Shown: piece by piece, positions 40,172 to 52,056 of the stretch
Layout: every line of letters begins with the position of its first letter
How positions within the stretch are numbered: position 1 is the stretch's first letter
Assembly (NCBI GenBank): GCA_000151295.1
Contig: GG745331.1
Span: 898,973 to 960,453, forward strand
Direction of reading: 5' to 3'
Length of the DNA: 61,481 nt
Source of the DNA: Allomyces macrogynus ATCC 38327
Taxonomy: Eukaryota > Blastocladiomycota > Blastocladiomycetes > Blastocladiales > Blastocladiaceae
Translations under genes and position numbers: made by a program
Notes under the pieces: model-generated
Database searches by the model: none
What the model was told of the DNA's origin: nothing
The model's input: the letters and a program-made list of their open reading frames with translations, nothing else

Positions 40172-41954
40172 ATGGTCGTCGCCTGTGCCCGCCCGCCAGG
40201 AGCGGCAACTGCCGTCGCTTCCGCGCCGCACGTCGTGGATGCGTCGCATGCCAGCACCTCATCGGCCGCACACTCGGGCCGCCATGTCATTGCGACAATT
40301 GCCGTGGCCGAGCTGCGCGCGGCCAAGGACGCGTACAAGGCCATTCTGAAAACGTCGAGCGTATTCCGACTGGCGCTGCGCGCGGTTGTCAAACCGGCAC
40401 GCGCCTTTTCCGAGGCATTGCTCGAGTTTAATGCAGCAGTCCAGACGGCGGTCGGTGCTGATGGGCAGCACGATTGTACGTTGCCTGGTGGATGTTGCAC
40501 AAAAAATGCAACATTGGATTGAGTGCTGATGAGCGCTGATGGGAAACATGACCAATGTTTGTAGTGACGGCCATCCGCCACCTCGCCGAGCTCGAGCGCA
40601 TCTTGGCCGACGGACTCGAGTCGATTGTGCGTCGTTACTTCCACACCCATGCCTTTTCACCCAGCAATCCTCGTTCTGACCATTGTTCCCAACCTTCTCC
40701 ACCTGCCAGTCGACCATGATGGACGCCCAATTCGACGCGCCGCTCCGCGCCAATCTCCTGAGCCACAAGTCGAACCTCAAGCTCGCGGCCAACGAATACA
40801 AGAAGGCGCACCGGCACCAAGCGCAGCACCTACAAAACCTCGAGAAGGCTAAAGCGCGTGCGGCCAAACTTGTGACACGCGATGTCGACGCGTATCAGAG
40901 CACTCTGCGCGACCTGGCACGCGCCGCCACGACGCTCGAAGTGGTGCGCAACGACCACTTTGACCGCGTTGTCGCCGAGGAACGCCGGAACGCGCACGCT
41001 GTAGCTGACGCGTGTGCAGCCGCGCTCGCGCTCGAGGACACGATGCTCTGGACACCCGCCGTCGAACACGTCACGTCGGCGCTAGTCGCGATTGCGGGAC
41101 CGACTGCTCCTGCTGCTGCACCAGCGTCGGAACGCGCGCCGACGCCCAGGGCACCTCCGCTCGCGCCGGCAACGCCTCCACCGTTACCCAGTTCCGTCCC
41201 CGCGCCCATGCTCCCGCCCATCCACCCATCCGCCGACCACGACCCTGCGACGGGATGTACACGTCTCCATCTCGACCACGACGGCGACGAGGACAACGGC
41301 ATCATGTCGCACCACGCCACGTCCGAGCAGGACATGACCTTGTACCTCGGCACGCCACGCCCGAGTTCCGGCGCAACCTCGTCGGTCACGCTCGCGGCCG
41401 CGCGTTCACCTGGCGTCCTCTCGATCCCACCCGCTGCCGCCCCCACCACCGCTCATTCAGCCGTGACCACCACCGGATCGTCGTTTCTGCACCGATCCCT
41501 CACCACCCGTTCCGCATCGTATGCGGTCCAGGACCAACGACACCCGATCGGTTCCGCGAATCCGCGCCGCAAATCGTTCACGTCCCCCGCCGACTTTGCC
41601 GTGGCCACGGCCGTGCACTTGCCCCCTGCCTACGCTGTCGATTTACCGCCATTACCGCCCATGCCCGTGGATATGGCCGCTGCCGCCGCAGCGGCCGCGA
41701 TCACCGCGCGGTCTGCGGCCAGGGCACTGCACAGTGTCATGGCGCCCGCGTGGGATGCCGGGGAAGGGTCCTGGACGCAGCGGCTCGCGCACTTGAATGC
41801 ATTGGTCGCAGCGAGCTCGCCGCCCGAACCGAGGATGGTGGTCGGCGCTGAAGCGTCGTTCCCGTCGCCGCCCGCGACGGTGCGCCGCGCGTTGCCCGTG
41901 GACCTGGCGCCGCCGTCGACGGCGCCGGGGCATGGGCAGTCCGCGTTCCATTGA
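40172..41954 (+). CDS. I-BAR/IMD-like membrane-curvature protein, three exons
   Basis: Exons 40172-40475, 40565-40626 and 40710-41954 give 536 aa. The first 260 residues are helical and follow the order of the IRSp53/MIM homology (inverse BAR) domain: VKPARAFSEALLEFNAAVQT, TAIRHLAELERILADGLES, then the long helix FDAPLRANLLSHKSNLKLAA continuing NEYKKAHRHQAQHLQNLEKA, and HFDRVVAEERRNAHAVADAC, closely resembling the EERRRFCFLVEK block of animal IMDs. Such domains dimerise, bind phosphoinositides and bundle actin at protrusions. The rest is Pro/Ala/Ser-rich, with PLAPATPPPLPSS-type SH3-binding-like runs and an Ala-rich helix near residue 450. No SH3 or WH2 domain was seen. Domain call is by motif order, not a search. 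Confidence 0.62.
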
Positions 41955-42627
41955 CGTAGTTGAATGGGAGGAAAAATTTGCGCTTTTGTGTTGTGGTTTT
42001 GGATATTTGTCTAGAGATGATGTTTGGGTGGTGCTTTGTTTTTTTGGGGTTACACTTATTTTTCTGCTTGCGCTCTCCTTGCGCTCCCCATGTTTGATCG
42101 ATGCTGGCCCAGTGTTCATCCCATCGTGATCCTAGTTTGATGGGTGCGACTTGGTTGGGAATAAACCGTCCGATGTGTTGCCATTTCCTCTTCTTCCTGA
42201 GCTTAAATAGTTGCGTCTGGGAATAGTGCTCATTTCGAGCGAGGACAGCACGAAGATGTTCACGTCGCGGTCGTGCATAGGAAATCCTGGCGTACGGCCG
42301 ACCTCGATGATGGTGAAGACGGTCGGAGCAGCAAGGAGACAACGGTTTGGCGCGATGAGTATTCCCGCTGACCGAGATTAGATATTCACGTAGAATCATT
42401 GATGCAAGAGATACAACAGCACGGCGGCCATCGCGTGCAATGGTGGTACGGCTTGGGGAAATGGACAGTGAATGGGGAACAAGTTGGAAACGGGCGACAT
42501 GCAAAAAACATCAAAAATAAAAAGAGCCGGCATCGACCGTGTCGCGCCGTCGATCTCGGGGTGGTGGGAAAGATGAAAAAAACCGGACCGGAACATCTAT
42601 CGTCAAACGAAGGAGCGGCAAGCAGCT
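41955..42627. other. Convergent intergenic region
   Basis: About 670 bp between the I-BAR-like gene and the PH-domain gene. It is T-rich after 41955, with TTTTTTTGGGG-type sequence. No supported gene; short frames lack codon bias. Confidence 0.4.
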
Positions 42628-45088
42628 TTAGACGGCTGCCGGGGCGGCCTCGGGCGCGGCCTCCTCGGATGCCGGCTCGACAGCCTTGGGCGCGGCCTCC
42701 TCGACAGTGGCGGCGGCGGCGGGCGGTTCCTCGTGCGCGTCCTCGACGACAATCTCGGCCTCGACCGACGCGTCAATCTCCGGCACCTCCTTGTCGAGCA
42801 ACTCGGCGTCGACAACTGTCAGCTCGACAGCGGGCGCGGGCACCTGCGTCTCCTCGATCTCGCGCGTGGCCGCAGCGGCGGCAGCGGCGGCGGCAGCCTC
42901 CTCGGCGGCCTTGGCCGCCTCGGCCGCCTTCTTCTCGGCCTCGGCCTTCTCGCGCAGCGGCGTGACGACTGCCTGCATGGCCTCAATCCACTTAATCCGC
43001 TCGGCGGGCGAGCTCGCGACGAGACGCAGCGGCTTGAGCGTCTTGCCAAACGCCGGGCCGGCGACCATCACGTCAAACTCAAACTCGAGCCGGGTCTCGG
43101 CGGGCACGTTCACCGTCGAGTCGGCAACGAGCTGGTAGGTCTTGGTCACCGCATCGGCCGAGTGGTGACGCAGCGCGATTGTCGCCGACGACGCGTAGAG
43201 CGCAAAGTGGCGGCGCGAGACGGACCGCGTCAACGACGCCGTCTTGAGCAGGTAGCCCGAGACAACGGGGGTCTCGGCGGGTTCTGCGGGAGCGGCGGCG
43301 GCGGTCTCGGACGCGGGGGATGCGGCCTCCTCGTCGGCCGACTCGTCGGCGGCCTTGCCCGTGCGGAACAGCGTCAGGCGCTTGCGCAGACCGAGGGTCT
43401 TGGGCGCCGGCGTGGGTGCCGGAGCGGCGGCAGCAACGGCAGCGGGTTCGGCGTCGCTCACGACCTCACCCTCGACAACCTCCTTGGCGGGCTCCGCGAC
43501 CTCCTCGGCGGCGGGCTCGACGGTCGCCTCAGCAGCGGTAGCGGGCGCGGCGGGAGCGGCCGGGTGGAACGACCGGCGGAGCGTCTGCGTGAGCTTGGAC
43601 AGGAACCCGGTCTCCTCCTTGGGCTCCTCGACCTCGACGTCCTTGGTCGCGACAGCCTCCTCCTCGGCGGGCTTGGCCTCGACCTCTTCGTCGGCCTTGA
43701 CCTCCTCCTCGGCGGCGGGCTTCCCCTCCTCGGGCTTGGCCTCCTCTTCGGCAGCGGCCGCCGGAGCAGCCTCTTCGGCCTCGACAGCGCGCGACGCCTC
43801 AGGCTGCTGCTCGGCCTCGGCCTTGTGCCCGCCGCGCAGGAGCGTGTGCGTCAAGCGGTCGAGGAACCCGAGCTTCTCCTTCTTATGCTCTTCGGGCGTC
43901 GCAGGCTCCTCAGCGGCCTTGGGTGCGGCCTCGACGGCCTCCTCGGCAGCAGCGGGCGCCTCCTCGACGGCTTTGGTCTCGGTCTCGGCCTCCTCGGCGG
44001 GCTTGGCCTCCTCCTCGGTGGCTGCGGGCTTGGCCTCGTCCTCCTTAGCCTCCTCGACGGGCTCGACCGCAGCGGCAACGCTCTCCTCGGCGGGCGCGGC
44101 CTTCTTGGAGGTTTTGCCGCCAAACAGGCGCGAGAAGGTCGAGGCAATCGGCGACTTGACCTTGGACTCGGCGGGCTCAGCGACTTCACGCGTGGCCTCG
44201 GCGGCCTCGGTCTCAGCAGCGGGCTCCGACGACTCAGCAGTGGCAGCGGGCTCCTCGGCAGCGGCGGCGGGCTCTGTGATCAGGAAGGGATCAAAAGGTG
44301 ATCAGTCGGTGAGTGTGTGAAGGTGAGAGACAAGGTTAGGGTTGGGCGTGTCAAGCCACTTGAGGTCCCCGCAATGCGGTCGCACAGTTGCCTTTCCGCA
44401 CGCGAACCACCTCGAAGAAGGCAGACGCGCCATTTTCCCATTTTCGCGTCACGACGCTTGCATGGCGTGGCGTCCGCACATTGAACGCGCGCTCAACGGC
44501 CACCACCAACCACCTACTCCAACGACCATAGCTGGCCAGCAACGCGATGCGATGCGTGCCGGTGGTGGAAGAGTGCGGTTACGATGCGTGGCGTGCGCGC
44601 CGCAAATTGGCCATGGCCACGACGCGCACGCCACCGACGTCGGCCGACGCGTTGCAAGCGACCACGAACACATCCCCGCACGAAATTGCACGAAATTAAA
44701 ACGTACCAGCAGCGACAGCAGCCGTCTCGGGCGCCGGCTTGGGCGCGCGGCGGAACACGTTGAGGCTCAACCGGTTCTTCTTCTTTTTGGGCACCTCGGC
44801 GGCTGCGGGCGCCGCGGTCGTCTCCTCGGCAGCGGCCTCCTCCTTGGCTGCGGGCTCGGCGTCGGTCACAGGCTTCTCAGCCTCCTCGGTGGCCGCGGGC
44901 GTCTCGGCAGCGTCCTTGGCGGGCTCCTCGACGGCCGGCTTCTCCTCGGCAGCAGCCTCGACGGCAGGCGCCGGGGCAGCCGCGTCAGCTACGACGGCCT
45001 CGTCCTCGGTCGCGGGTACGGCCATGCCGAGGACGGGGCTGTCCTTGGGCGGCAACGAAGGCAGGATCACGTCGAGTGGGCCGGTCAT
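42628..45088 (-). CDS. Acidic Ala/Glu-rich PH-domain protein with repeated basic segments, two exons
   Basis: Exons 45088-44707 and 44273-42628 give 675 aa; the 433-bp intron is long for this window. The protein is dominated by Ala/Glu/Pro runs, broken by five short basic amphipathic segments: NRLSLNVFRRAPK, IASTFSRLFGGKTSKK, LGFLDRLTHTLLRGGHK, TGFLSKLTQTLRRSFHP and LGLRKRLTLFRTGK. At residues about 400-520 a PH domain is evident: VVSGYLLKTASLTRSVSRRH, FALYASSATIALRHH, then the terminal helix with its invariant Trp in ERIKWIEAMQAVVT. A Lys/Glu/Ala helix follows. PH domains bind phosphoinositides or proteins; with the basic segments, a multivalent membrane-surface protein is likely (inference). 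The antisense strand is also open over long distances because of the GCx/GAx codons. Confidence 0.8.
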
Positions 45089-45952
45089 CGGGAGCAAGGA
45101 GCGAGTGGTCAAGGAAACTTGTGTTGTGGTTGGACTGCTCGACGTGTGGGGACGCGAGCAAGTTGGGATTGGCAATGTGCAAGTGGGTGGGCGAGAGGAG
45201 CAATGGACGGTGGGGGTGTCGGCCACCTTTATTCGTTGGAATGCAAGGGTCGAAAAGAACGACCCAGCGAAAATCAAACTCTGGCACGCCACAACTCTCT
45301 TGGGCAGATGTTCTTTTTTTTGACCGACAGCCCCTGCCAGCGCGAACGTCGCCTCGCCGTTGTCTTTTTCCTGCTGGTTTTGGAGTTTTCACAAGGTGGA
45401 ATGGACCTGGCGCTTGCAGAGACTCTTGCTTGTACGTCGCCACCGTGTAGTTCGTGCACGCGGTGCGGGTCAATTGCACGCCGCGACAACCGTCGCCATT
45501 GGCGAAACAAGGCTAAAAGTCGCGCACTCACACCACGCGCGCGTGATGGTCTTGACTCGCCTATGCACTTGCGACAGAACCGACGGGAAGCGTCGTGCGT
45601 CGGGTCCACGACGCGCAAATGAATTATCGAGAAAGTGTCGACTTTGACGCCATTGCCGGACGACAAAGTCACCAAACATGGCGTGGCGACGCTTACGCCT
45701 GAGTCCGACGTTCGCGCCAACCTCGTCGCACGACGCTGTCGAGGCGGGTTGTCCAATGTGGGCTGACTTCGACCGCCCCAGCGTGGGGCCGAATTTGAAT
45801 GCCACCAGCAGCTGGAAATGAACGGTGCGCAGTCGAATCCGTGAATTATAATCTACATGGACCAGCTCGTCACCAGCTGGTCCATCGACGTGCCCTGCAC
45901 CAGCTGGTCCGGGCACGAGCCGCGCGCGACGGGAAGACTGGCGAGAGGTCGC
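45089..45952. other. Intergenic region with ACCAGCTGGT palindromes
   Basis: About 860 bp upstream of the PH gene and downstream of HDAC, both on the minus strand. At 45860-45912 ACCAGCTGGTCC occurs twice and a related GACCAGCTCGTC once. Short frames in the rest have no support. Confidence 0.5.
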
Positions 45953-48015
45953 TCAGGGCCCAGACAATTCCAAGTGAGCGCCCCCGCCCACCGGCGCGTG
46001 GAAGTCGCCGTCCGCCGTCGACTCTTGCAACCCCGCGAGATCCGCCCACCCAAAGACGGTATCGCTGGTCGTCGACAATTCGCGCACGCGTGCCCTTCCT
46101 TGTCCACCCGGTGCGCCATTCATATCCACATCCATGGCTCTCTCATCGTCCTCGTCATCCTCGACGTCCATGCCGTCAAAATCGCCGTCCTGGTCGGCCT
46201 CGTCGGCATACAACTCGTTCTCGGCGTACCGCGCAGCCGCCTGCGTCTGCGGCCGCGCCGGGGAAATCACGCCCAATCGCACGCGTGCATCGAGTCGACC
46301 TGCTGGTCAGCGAGCTTGTCGCGGTACTCGGCCCACCCGTTCTCGGTCAACCCGTCAATCTCTGGCGGGATCGCGTGCATCTGCACGGACGGTGCGTGTT
46401 CGAGGTGCTGCAGCTGCTCAAACACGGCGGTACGAATCCGGGCAATATCGTCCTGCGAGTTTTCGTTGCGCAGCTGGTCCTGGATTTTCGGGAACAGCGT
46501 GAAGTCCGGGCGGTAGAACGAGGCGTTGGCGTGCGGCGGAATCTTGTTGGGCAAGTCGGCATCGACGAGCAGACCCGTCTCGTAGGCCCAGCACCGCGCG
46601 ACGTTGGGCACCGTGTACCCGCCGCCGCCAAGGACCACCATCGGCACGTTGTGCCGCTTCATGTGGGCGACGCACTGCCCGTGGCCCTTGATTGACAGGC
46701 AAAAGCAGCCGAGCCGGTCGCATCCGAGCGAGTCGGCGCCGCATTGCATGACGATCGCGCCGGGTCGGTAGACTTCCATGACACGGTCCATGACTTGCTT
46801 GAAGAGCGCCACGTAGGATGTGTCGTCCATGCCGGCTTTGAGCGGGACATTGACCGCGTGGTACTTGCCCTCGTCCTCGCCATGCTGGTCGAGCGAGCCC
46901 GTTCCTGATTCACGGAGGGGATGCGGGTTAAGATCGCGGGAGAAGTGGCCGTCGTTGAATGAAACGACGAGCGGGTGCGACGGACCTGGGAAGAAATCGT
47001 GGCCGTCGCTGGTGGGTCCGTAGCGATGAAACGACACGGTCAGGACGCGGTTGGTCATGTAAAAGGCGTCCTGCACGCCGTCGCCGTGGTGCACGTCAAT
47101 GTCAATGTAGACGACGCGCTGGTGATACCTACAATCACGATCCAACGTAAAGATGAGTAAGTACGGGCTCGGTCGAGCATTGTCCACCTATTCAAGGATA
47201 AAACTTCAGCAAACGCACCGGAGCAGCTCCATGATCGCCAATACAATGTCGTTGACGTAGCAGAACCCGGACGCCTCAACTTTTTTCGCGTGGTGCAGGC
47301 CGCCCGACCAGTTGATGGCGATGTCTGACTCGCCGCGGTTGATTTTGCGCGCGGCCTCAATCGACCCGCCCGACGAGATGCGGCAAAACTTGTAGAGCCC
47401 CTCGAAAATCGGACAGTCGTCGCCGACATTGTACTCTTGCAGCTGGTCCTTGAACGCATGCATATTGTGCGGCGTGACGCTGAAATATGTGCACCACGAT
47501 CGCAAACCCCGCATCAGTCTTGGCTGTCAATTAGAAATAGCGCGACCACCAAGAAATGCGACCGTACTAGCGCAAGAAGTCAATGTAGTCGGAAATGTGG
47601 AATTGCTTCATCTCCTCTTCGGTCGCGAGTCGCGGCTCAAACATTTGCAAGCGTTCGTGTAGGCCATAGCACATGACCAGGTCGTGCGTGAGCGCCATAC
47701 GCTGCGGCTTCATTGGGTGCTGGCTCTACATGACCATGATGGATAGGACCACCATCGCGAGAGCGGCGGGAAGGGCCACCACGTCAGCTTCGTCCAACCA
47801 TCGCCAGACCGGATATTTATCATTCGTTCACGACAAGCCGCCAACCATCGAGCGACCATGATGCACCATACCCCGTAATGGATTTCCGAAACATCGCAAT
47901 CGTAAAAATAAGAGATTCGGTCCTTATTGACGGGCTTGAGCGGCGTATAGCGGTAGGATGCGGGCACTATTTGAGCACGACCGCGCGCCGAGTCACGCGC
48001 CGAGTAGGTGGCCAT
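45953..48015 (-). CDS. RPD3: Class I (Rpd3-like) histone deacetylase, multi-exon
   Basis: Zn-dependent lysine deacetylase, nuclear, usually within Sin3-type complexes. ATG 48013-48015 begins a short Arg-rich leader, then [16 protein letters not shown], an intron, [20 protein letters not shown], and ISDYIDFLR joined by an intron to [10 protein letters not shown]. Next come [20 protein letters not shown], the active-site pair in [26 protein letters not shown], then after an intron [24 protein letters not shown] and FFPG|TGSL across another intron, [20 protein letters not shown] and [18 protein letters not shown]. The C terminus is acidic ([17 protein letters not shown]) after a 51-bp intron. 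All zinc ligands and catalytic His and Asp are visible. The HPMKP entry reads G-S-Q-H rather than the usual G-x-G-H, a minor difference or splice uncertainty. Confidence 0.94.
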
Positions 48016-48609
48016 GGTGTTGCGATTGATTGATTTGGATGGTGCCGATATTGAGCGGGTGTTGGACCCGTCGGATTGGTGCGTTGGTGTCGATACGGTG
48101 GTTGGATTGCAGCAGGTGCCCTTCACGCGAGAGTGCAAGAAAGTCGAGAATGACCAGACGAAATTTACATGGACGACAGAGCGTCGAACATGTGAAGAGA
48201 ACGCTTGGATGGAGCGGATGGAGCGGATAGAATGAATGGACGGGATGGACCAGATTGCCCAATGTGTGCAATCGTTTCAGCCACGAAGTGTCATTAGCTG
48301 CAAGCGAATTTCGGATTTCTTCAGGCGGAAATAGGCGAAAGCGCGTAAGCGTCCTGACACGCGGGCGTAACTCAACCGCCTCCCTTCCTTTCGCGCTTGT
48401 GCTCCCGCAGCATCCATCGTCGTCAATAACGCCTTCGCCGTCGCCGCCGCGGCTGCCATGCGATGCCGCGACGGACGGCCGCTTGATTTTCACCTGCACT
48501 CCCCGCACTCGACGCGCGCTGGCCGTCTGGCCCCCGATCCGCGCGCGCTGCCGCGCACACGCCATTCCGACCCCAACCACCACAGCAACAACACTGCGCC
48601 GGCTCTACC
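48016..48609. other. Divergent intergenic region
   Basis: About 590 bp between HDAC (minus) and the large membrane protein (plus), presumably both promoters. A GGATGGAGCGGATGGAGCGGATAG repeat of three 9-bp units lies at about 48207-48231. No gene seen. Confidence 0.45.
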
Positions 48610-51600
48610 ATGCCGCTCGCCTTTGTCCAGCGCCGCAGGACCATGGGCGGCGGCGGCCCTAGCGTCGCACCCGTCGCCGGATCCATCTCGTCGTCGGACC
48701 TGCCCACGGCCTTGCACGACCCGCCCACACCCACTGTCGCCCCTACCGCCGACCCGCACGCACGCGCGCCCGGCAGCCGACTAGGATCGGCTGGTGCCAA
48801 CTTACGCCAATTCTTTGCGCACCGCGCGCATGGCGGTGGCAACGGGACCGGACCTGGCGGTGCGCATGCGGCCGCGCACCACGCGAACACCGACGACAGC
48901 GATGCCGGCGAACTGCTCGATTTCCTCGACGACGGTGGCGACGAGGCAGGCGAATTTTTCCTACTCGGCGGTGACCTGAGCACCGACGATAACGACGACG
49001 CGCCCGATCCGGCCGTCGAGGAACACGACGACGGCGGAGGTGCGCGGATGCCGGGCCCCGCTAGCCATTCGAGCAGTTCGGATGCGCTCGCGGGTCATCC
49101 TGCGCCGTATGGTGATCCAGTGGGAGGAACTGCGGCTGCGGGGTCCGCTGCGCACGCGTTGGCCGCGTCGTCCGCGGGCGGGCGCGATTCCAATGGTGCC
49201 GCCACGGGAGGACCCGCTGGACTCGCACTGGCGTCGTTGTGGGGCTACCTCGACCTGCCGTCGCTCGTCTCGGGCGATGCCGCCAGACTTGGCGCCGACG
49301 GCGGCGCGAGCGACGGTACCGGCGCCGATGGGAATACCAAGAACGACGCCAACTTGAACTGGCTCAGCCCGGTCACGTATATTGGCCTCTTGACCTACCC
49401 GCCCGGCGGACTCGCGCTCGTGCAGGCCATGAATGGGGCTGGTGGCGGCGCGGCGGGCAAGCCCGTGACCAAGGCCACGTTCAGCAGTACGTTTGCGTCC
49501 GGTCGTGTTGGGTCCTCCCCTCCATTATTCTGACACTCGCGAATGTATCTCTGCGTAGCCCTCCGTGAAACGGCACTCGTGCGCAACCGGCGCCGGCTGC
49601 TGACCATGTTCACGTCCTACTCGCTCGTGATCCGCTACTGCTCGTTCGACGCCTTTCTCCTGATTCTGCTCCTGTCTAACTGTCTGATCCTCTACTACCT
49701 TAAAAACGCGCGCAAGATCAACGTGCAAATGGCCAAGCGTAACATCAAGCAGCGCGTCGGGTGGGCCAAGCAATGGGCCGGCGGCCTGTTCCGTCGCGGA
49801 AACCCGAACGGCGGTGGCGGGCGTAACGACGGACCAGACGGTGCCGCACACGATGACGGGATTGTCCCCGGTGGTGTGGGGCCCGTCAGCGAACATAGCG
49901 GCGATTCGAACGACATGCCTCTCGTTTCGGCACCCAACTCAACGGAAAAGAAGAAGCGCCGCGGGATCCCGTTCCGCCGGCCGACAATTAGCGGCACGAC
50001 GACACCAGGTGGTGGCGTTGGGACGACGGCAACAGCGACCAACAGCACATTGCCGGCTGCTGCACCGGCGCTCGGCGCGCTCGCCACGACGACGACGGGT
50101 GCAGCACCTACGACCTCGTCTGGCCCGGCGTCCCCCGCACCAGTCCCGTCCAACAAGCAGGGCACCGCACGGCGCATCAATCTCTTCCGCCGCGCCGCCT
50201 CGGTCGAGGCCGGGCCCGACAAATCGAACCCGTTTGCTGCCACGGCCGACGCGCCTGGTGGGGGCGGCAAGGATGACCCGGCGCCACTAATGGGCTCTGG
50301 ATCACTCGGCAGTGTCGCCATCGGCGCAGCATTACCGTCCGGGTCGACCCTGCTTGACACGGCGCCACCAGCCGGCGGGACTGCGCACTCAGCGTCATCG
50401 TCGACCTCATCTTCGACCGGATCCGGATCCACGTCGCGGCTCGCCAAGAAAACGACGGGGTTCCTGTTCTCACGACGTCGTGCGAATAGCGGCAACCCGC
50501 GCGACTTACTCGGCGCAATTGCGACGGTGGCGGCGGGGGCGGGGACGGCGCCGCCGAGCGCGAGCAGTGGTGTGGATGACGGCGGGCCCGAAACGACGTC
50601 CGACGAGTCGTGGGTGTCGTATTCGCCGGACTCAAGTCCGACGCATGCGGTCGCGCCGCCGCTGATCCCGCCGCACCCGCTCACGCCCGTGCGCGTCTTG
50701 CCGCCGGCGCAGTTTCCGCCACCACTCGCTCTCGAGCATGGAGCGCGCGGTGATGAGTCGACGGCCACGTTTGCGGCGCCGCCGCGGTCGCCGACGGCGG
50801 TGAACGTGACTCATTTGGCAACGACGGTGCCGGCGGTGGTCACGACCGAGTCGCGCCCACCGGCGCGCGCGGGCAGCGGCGACGCGCTCCCGGAGCTGGT
50901 AGCGGGGCTCGACGCGGTTCTGGCCACGCTGCCATCGCCGAATACCCCGCCATCGGAGCCCGTCACAGCGCTGCCGCCGCCGCAGGATTCTCACGCTCGC
51001 GCGACGACGGCGCCGGCGGGCACGCGGTCTGGGTCCGAGGCGACCATGCTTGCGACCAGTGATGCGGTTCCTCCACCGCTGCCGCATGCACAGGCATTAC
51101 ACCCGCCCGACCTCCCACCGCACCCGGCAAGTGCCCCCATGGTTCCCATGACTCGCCGTGGATCAGCGCCGCGCACGACGCCGACTCACTCACGGCAACC
51201 AAGCGACGGTACTGGTGCCGGTGCGGCGGGCACGGGTGCATCCGCTGCTGCGCTGCGCTCGCTGGCGTCGGGTCCGCGAATGAGTGCTGTCGTCGGCAAG
51301 GCCAAGGACCTCTGGGGCCACGTCAAGGAGAAGACCGCCGCGCCGCTGCCGCCCGTCCCGCCGCCCGTCCCGCCGCCGAGCGGGTACCACGATCACCTGT
51401 CGCAGCACCGTGCGAGAGGGTTGCCAGAGTCGCCGGCGGCTGCCGTGGCCGCGGTGGCCGAGCGTGCGGGAGCGGGTACGGAAGGACAAGGTGCGGGGCC
51501 GGTGGGGCCGGCGGGGAATGGTGCCGGGATGGCGGGGAGCGGGGCGGTGATGCCAGGGGAGGGGTTGGAGGTGAATGGTGCCGTGTCGACAGCAGCGGAC

Positions 51601-51633
51601 AGCGCGGGCGCTGGTGCGGTTGCATCGTCGTAG
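48610..51633 (+). CDS. Large mostly disordered protein with a membrane-spanning core, two exons
   Basis: Exons 48610-49486 and 49559-51633 give 983 aa. The first 250 residues are Gly/Ala/Asp-rich and disordered. A conserved-looking core spans the junction: WLSPVTYIGLLTYPPGGLAL, then TKATFSTLRETALVRNRRRL, LTMFTSYSLVIRYCSFDAFL, a transmembrane helix (LLILLLSNCLILYYLK), and a basic amphipathic stretch (NARKINVQMAKRNIKQRVGW, then AKQWAGGLFRR). The remaining 600 residues are Pro/Thr/Ala/Gly-rich with scattered basic Arg-Arg-X patches (KKKRRGIPFRRP, RRINLFRRAASVE, KTTGFLFSRRRANSG) and many potential phosphosites. Restoration of frame across the 72-bp intron supports the model. No family recognised; a membrane-anchored scaffold is a guess. 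Confidence 0.65.
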
Positions 51634-52056
51634 CCGGCGCGCGTCAGCGGACTGGTGGACAGGGTGCGCAGTGGGATTCGCCAGGCAAATTGATACCCTC
51701 TGGTTGCATCTGGCCACTGATGAATGATGAAGGGGCTGCTTGCCCTGCTCTGCAGTCCTGAAGCAAACTTGTGGGAACACGTTGCGCAAAGGAAAAAAAG
51801 GAAGATCTGTCGGCCAGCGGACCGATCGACGGCCGCGACCACCCGCGAATCTTGTCGACCGGACAGCGTTCGACCACCCACAGTCGTCGCTATTCACCAC
51901 GCACCACTGGCCAGCCGCAACTGCCCGCAGTCGTCGACCATTGCACTCGACGAAATTCGCTTGGACCACGCGCACCGCGACCCCGGCCAGCCCACCAGTT
52001 TGTGCGATCCCGCGGCACCGTTGGCCGTTTCCACCGCCGTTCGCAACCGATCAACC
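51634..52056. other. Intergenic spacer
   Basis: About 420 bp between two same-strand genes. The frame of the downstream gene is open through here but lacks coding character; the first plausible start is ATG 52057. No repeats. Confidence 0.4.

Noticed and set aside
42733..44320. Antisense frames of about 520 and 320 codons over the PH-domain gene, Gly/Leu- or Ser/Ala-rich
   Set aside because: They are the complements of Ala/Glu codon runs (GCx, GAx). The minus strand carries the recognisable PH domain.
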